Positions 1 to 6,832 of a DNA stretch of 64,000 nt are shown in pieces. The position numbers and the translations under genes are program-made. Source of the stretch: Zygnema cylindricum (lineage: Eukaryota; Streptophyta; Zygnematophyceae; Zygnematales; Zygnemataceae); assembly GCA_037447655.1 (NCBI GenBank), contig JBBHKE010001235.1, forward strand, positions 1-64,000, in the 5' to 3' direction. Position 1 is the stretch's first letter; the number at the start of each line of letters is the position of its first letter. Below the pieces are notes generated by a model, which saw only the letters and a list, made by a program, of their open reading frames with translations, made no database searches and was not told the DNA's origin.

Positions 1-299
1 TTGAGTTCGGTTATCCCAAACCTCATAAGTGTCGGGCATATTGTCATTTTCGGTTTTTATTTATCTTTCTCGGTTGTTTATGCTTTGATTTATTCTATTT
101 AAGTATAAATTCAGATTATCCTTGATATGATAACTCCTGCAAGGAATATAAATAGACCGTGGGGCCTAGTGGTCATCCATCGGCTTAGTAGATAAATTGA
201 CCTAACCATAATCAGCTAAGTCGTTAACCTTTATTTTTCTTCCACCTTGCCTGTTGTTGTATTTACCCATTTTTACTTTTATGATTTATTTCATTTCGG
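1..299. other. No gene recognised
   Basis: AT-rich sequence flanking the gypsy-A relic. It has a TATA-like string (aatataaatag, about 145-155) but no coding region I can support. The pyrimidine-rich stretch at 385-505 is low complexity. Confidence 0.5.
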
Positions 300-870
300 A
301 TATCTCGCTATCATTTGAGTTTAAGTTGAGCACAGCTGATGATATCGCATGCATCTTCATGTTATTTGACACATGCACGACACTTTGCCTCTCTCCCTTC
401 TTCTTTTTCATCTCCCTCTCCTTCCTCTCCCTTTCCTTCTCCTTATCCTCCCCTCTCATTCTCATTCTCCTTCTCTGTCTCTCCCTCTCCCTCTCCTCTC
501 TCTTGTTAGGTTTTACATAGTGTATGCTTTGATCTATGAGGACCTCGGTTAGGGCACCGTGCTGCATACGGACATCATATCTGAATGTTGCAGTAGCTAG
601 CTTGGCAATCTTGCGAGGAAGGGCTACGACTTCTACCCACTTACTAAAAGTTTCAATCATAATCATGATCTATTATTTCCATCTCCAAGAGATGGGAAAC
701 GATCATGCTTGATCGAAAGAACATCGAAAAAATAAGCGTTTGGGCAACGTTTGCAAGTCCGAAGATGATCGCAGGTGACACATTTGTGCAAAACAACTGC
801 CACATCAGATTGAATCCGTGACCACCAATATCGTGGTTAGACGAGGCTCAAAGTACGCTTGGTTTGTAGC
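300..870 (-). pseudogene. Gypsy-A relic: integrase zinc-binding and start of catalytic core
   Basis: In minus-strand frames the segment 700-870 reads as a degraded integrase HHCC region (YWWSRIQSDV, then CVTCDHLRTC). The segment 540-690 reads as the start of the core (MIMIETFSKWVEVVALP, later GALTEVLIDQ), where intact Ty3/gypsy integrases have a (D/E)xFSKW motif. Stops and frameshifts break it, and a CT-rich tract replaces the rest of the core. It lies downstream, in element sense, of the gypsy-A reverse transcriptase/RNase H fragment at 1255-1995, in the expected gypsy pol order. Confidence 0.6.
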
Positions 871-1254
871 GACTAAGCTCGGTGTGAATTTGGTCAATTA
901 GAGAAAGTTGCTCGATCGACCATGGGACATGCCTATAACTACCTTCGACCAACACACGGACTAAAGATCCCTCAAGCCAGAGGTAAATTTTGGCTCTCTT
1001 CTTAACTCTGTCATCTTCATCGATTGTAGTGTCAGCTCAGAAAGTTTGTGAGTACAGGAAAATAATGAGGGGCCCATCACGCCAAGGATCTTTGAAGGAA
1101 TGAGAATTAGGAAGGGAGGCAAGAGAATAAGTAAGATAAGAACCGGCAAACATTGTCAAGATATCGTCATCATCAAATCCTTTTAAACTCCGTAACTCGT
1201 TGTTTGACGCAAAGAATTTTAAGAATTTTAGATCGTGTTTAGATTAAGTAGATT

Positions 1255-1995
1255 GGGGTGGTGGGTCATTTCAACGTCATATTCTCCTAGAATTAAAGAT
1301 CATCGGGCTAGTTTCCCATAAAGCTTGTCCTTCCTCATTAGCTAGTAAAAGGGTTTATGGTTACTGAAGAGTGTAAACAAGTTCCAAATTAAGCGGACCG
1401 CGGCGGTTGATTATTTCGACACCATGTTCTGTTAAAATTAAAACCCAAGTTATTTTCCCCAAAAAGCTTATCGTTGTTCATCAACCAATGAAAAGGTTGA
1501 TGGTTAGTCAAAAGTGTAAACGACTTCTAGTATAAATAATGGGGAAAGTGAACAACTTCACAAACTGCGGCCAAGCATTACCCCTCAAAACTGTTATGTC
1601 AAAATGGCAACAATGCTAGGCTTTACGACGTTTGTTTAAAAACAAAAAATGAGCTTGTGATTGAGATGACGGAGAATCGGAACCCTAGAGGGGGCAATTT
1701 AATATTTTTGGAAAGCGACAATCTGATTGAGATCCTATACGAAAGGCACTTCGTTCTTAAGCATATCGTTCAGTCGGGATGCGATCGTGGTGAAATCGGG
1801 TACGAACTGACGGTAACAATTAGCTAAGCCGAAAAAAGCCCTTAAAATAGTGAGATATGTGGGAGTCGAAATCTTGTTAACTACCTCTACCTTTGCTTTG
1901 AGAGGAGTGATTCCCTCAACCGAGAAAAAATGAACGAGGTAAAGCACTCACTCGGATCCATAGTTGCATTTTGTCGGATGACATTTGAATCTGAT
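1255..1995 (-). pseudogene. Gypsy-A relic: reverse transcriptase C-terminus and duplicated RNase H
   Basis: Minus-strand reading gives the RT thumb/connection region (HFFSVEGITPLKAKV, then LRAFFGLANCYRQFVPDF at 1735-1935). It then gives two successive degraded RNase H segments: TNHQPFHWLMNNDKLFG near 1465-1520 and SNHKPFY-LMRKDKLYG near 1300-1375. The two segments look like a tandem duplication of one stretch. The RT reading continues into 15936-16068 once the gypsy-B insertion and one copy of its target duplication are removed: the frame ...KRV joins RFKCHPTKCNYGS. Confidence 0.75.
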
Positions 1996-2478
1996 TGTAA
2001 AAGGGACAAGGATTATAGGCACAGCAATACACCACCATGCACAGCGGAAAGCTCCAAAGATCTTCCCGTAGCAACAGCAGACGCACACAGCAATAACATA
2101 CAAGATTGCGCTTTATTACTCAAGAGAGGATTACAAAATTCGGCGCTCGCTGCGAAGGTCTACTCAAAAGAGTCTGTCTCGTACTACGTCTGTCTCACTA
2201 TTTAAACTAACTGCTAGTCAACCCAATACTGTACAAATGTACACGTGGACCTTCGCGGTCAACCGAGATCTATCCACAATATTCTTCTAGAACTATACGG
2301 TAAAATCTACTTTCCGCGGCGTTGCTATACTGCTACGCAGCGTTGCTATGCTGCGCTCCGTTATTCTACTAAGTTGCTATGCTGCTATGTTGCGCTAATC
2401 TGGAATCGCAGCTGCACTGCTCTGTGTTAGATTTTCCTAGAAATCCGGGATTCGGCATGTCCCACACTTGGGAAAATT

Positions 2479-2549
2479 GAGCCGGCCAGGGTTCGAACCT
2501 GGGACCTTTCACTTCAGCTGCGAACGCACTACCACTGTGCCACCAGCTC
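2479..2549 (-). tRNA. tRNA-like cloverleaf in TRIM 3' LTR
   Basis: A 71-nt stretch folds as a tRNA. The acceptor stem is GAGCTGG/CCGGCTC (7 bp, one G-T). The D stem is GCAC/GTGC with A box TGGCACAGTGG. The anticodon stem is TTCGC/GTGAA with a 7-nt loop AGCTGAA. The T arm is CCAGG/CCTGG with loop TTCGAAC, giving B box GGTTCGAACCC. If read as a tRNA the anticodon would be CTG (Gln), but position 33 is G rather than the near-universal T and no CCA is encoded, so a decoding role is doubtful. A TTTT run follows 2 nt after the acceptor stem, as for a Pol III terminator. Confidence 0.75.
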
Positions 2550-2654
2550 GATGTTGAGACTGGCGGGTCCGTACCCATTTATCACGGGCGGCTCGAGTAT
2601 GGATATTTCCATATTCTACCCCGTATTGGACCGGCTTCATGTGCCAATCCAACA

Positions 2655-2711
2655 CCCCCCCTCACGGGAAAGCCGGTCAAACCATCCGCAATCCCGCTGG
2701 CTCTGATACCA
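2655..2711 (-). promoter_or_regulatory. TRIM internal domain: primer site and polypurine tract
   Basis: The primer site TGGTATCAGAGCC (2699-2711) abuts the 5' LTR, and the G-rich polypurine tract (2655-2664) abuts the 3' LTR. About 33 bp lie between. This is the minimum needed for reverse transcription in cis. Confidence 0.9.
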
Positions 2712-2747
2712 TGTTAGATTTTCCTAGAAATCCGCGATTCGAAAATT

Positions 2748-2818
2748 GAGCCGGCCAGGGTTCGAACCTGGGACCTTTCACTTCAGCTGCGAACGCACTA
2801 CCACTGTGCCACCAGCTC
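2748..2818 (-). tRNA. tRNA-like cloverleaf in TRIM 5' LTR
   Basis: Identical in structure to the copy at 2479-2549, with the same acceptor, D, anticodon and T arms and the same AATTTT just after the 3' end. Its presence in both LTRs shows it is part of the element and not a chance insertion. Confidence 0.75.
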
Positions 2819-3218
2819 GATGTTGAGACTGGCGGGTCCGTACCCATTTATTACGGGCGGCTCGAGTATGGATATTTCCATATTCTACCCCGTATTGGAC
2901 CGGCTTCACGTGCCAATCCAACACTCTGCAACCGCAACTATAGCAGCCTACTTTCTAACCACTAAGTACTCAACCTTGTAACCCTGTTACATTGCCTCCC
3001 ACTAAGGATTCAGCGTCCCGCTGAACTTTGCTCACTCAGGGTACTGTAATTTCCGGAGCATGCCGTATGTTTCCTCACTGTACTCCTCGAATTCCTGTTG
3101 TAGGGGTGTCAAGTTGATTCTGGAGCTGCTCGCAACGTGTCTCCAGCAGCGCAATATGATGGTCCGCCGCTGCCAGGCGCCTCTGAGTGATTCGCTCCCG
3201 AACGTGATCATTCCCTTC

Positions 3219-4018
3219 CTATGGTGCCTCCGCTGTTGCCTCGGGTTGCGCCGGGGCGATCGCCGGTACAGATCCTTCTGGTGTAGGAGATTGTGGAGAT
3301 TCAGGTTCCTCGGCTTGATGTTCTCCCTCCGCCACCCCCTCTGCCGGTTCCCACCGTGGTACTTTTCTTAATTTGAAGGAGATGTGTTTCATGGCGGCTC
3401 GAGCCCGCTGCAGAGCGTTTTTTCGGGCCAACTTGAGTGCTCGTACCTCCGGTGTAACCTCCGCCCGGGAGATGATGTCATGCAGACGAACATCCCACGG
3501 GTGGTAACGGCAGAGTAACACGGGAACGTGCACCCTGTACCGCTGGTTCTCTTCGACTACCTCCACGAATGGCAGGGCACGAGGGTTTAGCTGTACATAA
3601 CCCTTATGGTTGTTCCCCAAGTCCTTTGTCCTCATGAAATTCCAAGCTGGGTGTGACGGCACGTCGGCGGGGATATAGATAGGGTCCCCAAGTTTTCCTT
3701 TTCGCAACGTTGCAGGCCACTCCGAAGGTCCGCATCCGAAATCACATGGTCTTCCTCATCCTCCTGATCCCCTTCCTGGATTGGGTTGTACTCGGGGTCT
3801 TGTGAATTTTCTGACCCCTCTCCTCCGCTGGTCTCCGCTGGGCCTGCCCCATAACTAGTTGTCTCCTCTGATTCAGGGACTGCCTCTACCTCCCTACTCC
3901 TGTCTTCCTCTACCATGGCCTCTGCCGCCTCTAACAATCTATCCGGGCGAGGTTCATCTTCTCGCCCTACTCGTACCAGTCTGCGTCTTTTTGGCGGTGG
4001 AGAAGACGACGATGCCAT
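3219..4018 (-). pseudogene. Extra ORF of gypsy-B, unknown function, frameshifted
   Basis: Downstream of the chromodomain, in element sense, an ORF starts at the ATG at 4016-4018. Its N-terminus is serine-rich with a basic cluster PPPKRRRLVR that resembles a nuclear localisation signal, followed by an acidic region rich in Glu and Asp. Near 3706 the frame shifts by one base and continues with KLGDPIYIPADVPSHP and a helical, basic segment (ALKLARKNALQRARAAM) to a TAG at 3219. Together about 265 residues. I do not recognise a family. No signal peptide or membrane segment is visible, so it does not look env-like. Confidence 0.55.
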
Positions 4019-4294
4019 GAACGTTGTGGCGTCGGATAATTCTCGTAATACGAGAAAGGAGGGTAAGCTGGCTGTGCAGAGTGAAGCACTCTCTAAGCTG
4101 CCTGGACTAGGCTGGGCGCGAGGGCGGACGGCGGCTTTATTACAGAGGGTTGAGGGTTTCACGTTTGGACTTTGTGAAGCGTCGCAGTGTGCGAGGGTAT
4201 CGCAGCGTCCAACAATTATAAAATTGCGCTGCTGCGGCGAAACCGAGGGTTCGTTGTCACCAATGTGGTGAAACACGATTGCGCCGTTGCGCTT

Positions 4295-5061
4295 TCATGT
4301 AAGCGCAGCGGTGGCGCTGTGTTCCTCTGATGGTACCGTATCCATGCTGCGCTGCGGTGGCTGCGCGGCTGTACCGTAGAAGTGAGGCAACCTCGTCGTT
4401 GCGTTTCTTCGCCGCGTTCCTAATATAATTGCGATGGTTGCGACACTGCGATTCGATCCTTTGCCGCAGCCGCTGCGATTGCCCCTCCGGTGAAGTTGAG
4501 TGTCCCCACTCATCTGAAACCGGCGCAGCAACTCAGGAGAATGCAGACCCTCCTCGTTCACCCAAGAGTCATCCTCAGTGCCGTAGCCCTTCCAACGCAC
4601 GAGATACTGGCTGGAGTTGGAATTCCGAGAGCGGCGCGACTGAAGGATCTCCTCCACCTCATACTCGTCCGAGGTACCGTGAACAGGGGGTAAAGGATTA
4701 TTTTGCCGTCGATTAGGAAACATCGAATCAGGGTCTCTGAATGGTTTAAGCAAGGAAACATGGAAGACATTGTGGATATGCCACTCCGTCAAAATATCCA
4801 ACTTATAAGCCACCTCTCCCACACGTGACAGAACCGTGAAAGGGCGTGTGAATTTCGGTGCCAATTTCTTAGAGAGGGCGCGCGGTAAGGAGAGTTTTGC
4901 CATATTAAGGCGAACCTTATCACCCACGAGAAAAACGATTTCCTTCCGGTGGGAGTCGGCTTGCGACTTTTGACGATCCTTTGCCAGTTCGAGCGCCTTC
5001 GCCGCCTTTTCCAAGTTCCCTTGCAACGTTGTGGCAAAGTCCAGAGCTGCCGGCGAAGGGC
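4295..5061 (-). pseudogene. Gypsy-B integrase C-terminus and chromodomain
   Basis: The frame continues the gypsy-B pol beyond the copia-1 insertion: it joins FVADCPSPAALDF across the AGTCC target. A GPY/F-like module (KLAPKFTRPFTVLSRVGEVA, 4795-4870) is followed by WHIHNVFHVSLLKPF. Then comes a chromodomain at about 4517-4666 with EYEVEEIL, YLVRWKGYG and DSWVNEEGL. Chromodomains in integrases of this clade (chromoviruses) are known to bind modified histones and steer insertion. The open frame runs about 70 residues past the chromodomain to 4295. It is classed as broken because the upstream pol is interrupted. Confidence 0.85.
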
Positions 5062-5066
5062 AGTCC
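5062..5066. repeat. Copia-1 target-site duplication, left copy (AGTCC)
   Basis: AGTCC here and at 11480-11484 directly border the copia-1 LTRs. Removing the element and one copy restores the gypsy-B reading frame. Confidence 0.95.
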
Positions 5067-5377
5067 TGTAACTCTGAGACCTCCATAGGACCTCAGAGTA
5101 GGCAGCTCACACGAAGCCTCTAGGATAACCCTGACCCCTTTGTGTTTCAGCAAGAATAACTGCCACCCTGGCAAACAAAAACTCAGACCACCTTCACCTC
5201 TGTAAAGGCAAGACTCCCCTGAGTCTATAGCAAAAAGAATCTCTGAATTTGCTCCCCTGAGCAGTAAGTTATGAAGGGTCAAAGTTGACCTTTTGTACAG
5301 AAGCTCTCTGGGAGAGAGGGTCCAATCTATCAAATTTTTCTAAGTCCTATCTCTCTCTAAACTCTATCTACTGAAGT

Positions 5378-5455
5378 ACGGCACCAATCATAATAGTGTA
5401 TCGTACATAAGGTACAAGTGCCGATGTACTTTATGTACGGATATTGTACAACATG
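5378..5455. promoter_or_regulatory. GTAC array in copia-1 U3
   Basis: Six GTAC tetramers in under 80 bp, against about 0.3 expected by chance. Similar arrays occupy the same place in LTRs of copia-2 (about 19553-19615), copia-5 (33925-34001 and 37146-37220) and copia-7 (43458-43530). GTAC is the core bound by plant SBP-box factors and the copper-response regulators CRR1/SPL7; binding here is inference. GTAC is also common elsewhere in this window, which weakens the argument. Confidence 0.5.
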
Positions 5456-5529
5456 GCCAACAAGTCGACACATGCCATTTTTGGATTCGTTCTTGGAATC
5501 CCAAGAGATGTCGCAATCCAATGTGATTT

Positions 5530-5556
5530 TGCCACGTGGCAATTGACGTGACGTCA
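5530..5556. promoter_or_regulatory. G-box and tandem TGACG motifs in copia-1 U3
   Basis: GCCACGTGGC (palindromic G-box) is followed by TGACGTGACGTCA, which contains two TGACG cores and a TGACGTCA palindrome. Both are typical bZIP targets. CACGTG-type motifs recur at the matching place in copia-2, copia-5 and copia-7 LTRs. Confidence 0.5.
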
Positions 5557-5817
5557 ACCGCAAACCGCCGAAAACCTATTCCACGATCTCGGCATGCTTC
5601 GTGGCCGTCCGATTAAGCCGGATTACAATCGTGACCGTCATAAATACTTCCGCAGTATTTGTTTCGCTTTCTAAACAAAATGCGCAGTATTCGTTTCGGA
5701 TGTTTCGTACGCCGTACTTTACAAAGTGTGTCTATGTTTAAAGATCCGTTAAATGAAATAGACTACGTGTTAACATTTAAATACCTATCAAACTATATAT
5801 CTCCAAGCATGATGGCA

Positions 5818-5886
5818 GACTAAATGGCTAAGGCTACAGGCTAAGTTGACGGGCGGTAGGTACCAGGTTCAAACCCTAGGTCCGTC
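5818..5886 (+). ncRNA. Antisense tRNA-like module in copia-1 3' LTR
   Basis: A 69-nt stretch with tRNA-like spacing: A-box-like TGGCTAAGGCTACAGG, a T arm CCAGG-TTCAAAC-CCTAG giving B box GGTTCAAACCC, and a TTTT run at 5895-5898. It lies on the strand opposite to the element's transcription. The D and anticodon arms are poorly formed, so it is a Pol III-promoter-like module and not a working tRNA. Confidence 0.5.
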
Positions 5887-5965
5887 AATTAACATTTTAG
5901 TAAATCTACCAAAATCTACAACCCGTAACTCTATCTCTAATCAGCATAGGCAGCCATGGCTCTAG

Positions 5966-6018
5966 CTCCCTCTTCAACCTTCAGTGACTACGACAAGTGT
6001 GGGAGCTGAAGAGAGAAG
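5966..6018. other. Conserved hairpin near start of copia-1 U3
   Basis: An inverted repeat with arms around CTCCCTCTTCAACC and GGAGCTGAAGAGAG encloses the loop TTCAGTGACTACGACAAG. The loop is nearly constant in copia-1, copia-5 and copia-7 and recognisable in copia-2 and copia-6, while the arm sequences change but stay complementary. It would be present in the 3' untranslated part of the element RNA. A second small palindrome GAGGCA-GAC-TGCCTC follows at 6022-6036. Confidence 0.55.
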
Positions 6019-6118
6019 TTAGAGGCAGACTGCCTCGGCTTCTTTTCTGCATTTTGCAAAACCTAGAAAATACTAAAATAACCTTTTATTTCTACACTCC
6101 CCTTATTTTCTAGTCACT

Positions 6119-6832
6119 CTAAAATTTAAGACCACACTTCTCCAGGTAGAAAATTAATTTAGGGGAAGGAACAGGTTTGGTCATCATATCAGCTACCATT
6201 TCACTATCTGGTTTATACTCCAAACTGATTATCTTGTTTTCTACTTTCTCCCTAACAAAGCTAAGCCTAATGTCCATGTGTTTGGCTTTAAAGTGATGTT
6301 TAGGATTGGCAGAAATGGCAATGGCAGCCTGATTATCACAAAACACTTTTTGGACACCACTCTTAAGTTGACCAAGCTCACCTAGCAAAGACTTGACCCA
6401 CATTAATTCTTTTACAGCAGAGCAAGAAGCCATGTACTCAGCCTCCATGGTGGACTGAGCAATGACCTTTTGCTGCTTGCTGCTCCAGCAGCAAGCCCCA
6501 TCACCCACATACAATACATATCCAGATGTGCATCTCCTCATAGGAGCATCCCCATAGCTGGCATCACTCCAAGTGGTGATGTCAGTATTTTTCCCACCCA
6601 AATGCAACCATAGATCCCTAGTTCCTATGAGATATCTAAGGACTCTCTTAGCTGCCTCCCAATCTTTCTTAGTGGGAGCATTCAGACTCCTACTTAGTAC
6701 TCCTACAGCTGCGGCTATGTCCGGACGGGTATAATTCATAAAATATATTAGGCTGCCCACTACTTGTCTATAAGGGATGGTCTGCATAAATCTTTTCTCT
6801 TTCGGGCTTACCTCATCATCTAAGATTATAAC
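6119..6832 (-). CDS. Copia-1 RNase H region, after in-frame TGA
   Basis: This part of pol is in the same frame as 6836-10468 but lies after the TGA at 6833-6835. The frame reads VIILDDEVSPKEKRFM, then PYRQVVGSLIYFMNYTRPDI, and RNase H motifs WSDASYGDAP, STMEAEYMA and CDNQAAIA, ending at EKCGLKF. Related copies have Gly at the stop position, so a single substitution explains the break. RNase H removes the RNA template during cDNA synthesis; without readthrough it is lost from the polyprotein. Confidence 0.85.
   Translation of the reverse strand, partial: VIILDDEVSPKEKRFMQTIPYRQVVGSLIYFMNYTRPDIAAAVGVLSRSLNAPTKKDWEAAKRVLRYLIGTRDLWLHLGGKNTDITTWSDASYGDAPMRRCTSGYVLYVGDGACCWSSKQQKVIAQSTMEAEYMASCSAVKELMWVKSLLGELGQLKSGVQKVFCDNQAAIAISANPKHHFKAKHMDIRLSFVREKVENKIISLEYKPDSEMVADMMTKPVPSPKLIFYLEKCGLKF

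Larger units (their letters stand above)
2425..2923 (-). mobile_element. TRIM: 499-bp miniature LTR retrotransposon
   Basis: Two LTR copies (2425-2654, 230 bp; 2712-2923, 212 bp, differing mainly by an 18-bp indel) flank only 57 bp of internal DNA. Read on the minus strand, each LTR starts TGTTGGATTGG and ends AATCTAACA. The internal part begins directly with TGGTATCAGAGCC, the complement of the initiator tRNA-Met 3' end, and finishes with the polypurine tract GTGAGGGGGGG. A 5-bp duplication CTCTG flanks the element (2420-2424, 2924-2928). The sister gypsy LTR has the unfilled site with a single CTCTG at 15863-15867. There is no coding capacity, so it must be mobilised by proteins of another element. 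Confidence 0.95.
1996..2991 (-). repeat. Gypsy-B 3' LTR, interrupted by the TRIM
   Basis: It matches the other LTR (15439-15930) over its full length apart from the TRIM at 2425-2923 plus one copy of CTCTG. The U3 part has a motif of the type GTTGCTATGCTGC repeated four times in degenerate form (about 2323-2400), which could be an enhancer-like array. The polypurine tract in element sense, AGTGGGAGGCAA, lies just outside at 2992-3003. Confidence 0.9.
5067..6096 (-). repeat. Copia-1 3' LTR
   Basis: Bounded by TGTAAC and TCTACA on the plus strand. From the U3 end (6096) downward it holds a hairpin (5966-6018), an antisense tRNA-like module (5818-5886), a G-box/TGACGTCA block (5530-5556), a GTAC array (5378-5455), and a short R-U5 ending in a conserved ATG-containing leader (MEVSELQ when translated). 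Confidence 0.95.

Noticed and set aside
2479-2549. Functional tRNA-Gln(CTG) gene
   Set aside because: It sits in both LTRs of a mobile element and has G at position 33; a mimic or Pol III unit is more likely than a decoding tRNA.
5067-5333. Minus-strand 137-codon frame across the copia-1 LTR edge and gypsy-B
   Set aside because: A chance fusion of U5 and target sequence; the gypsy-B frame is a different one and is restored by removing the element.
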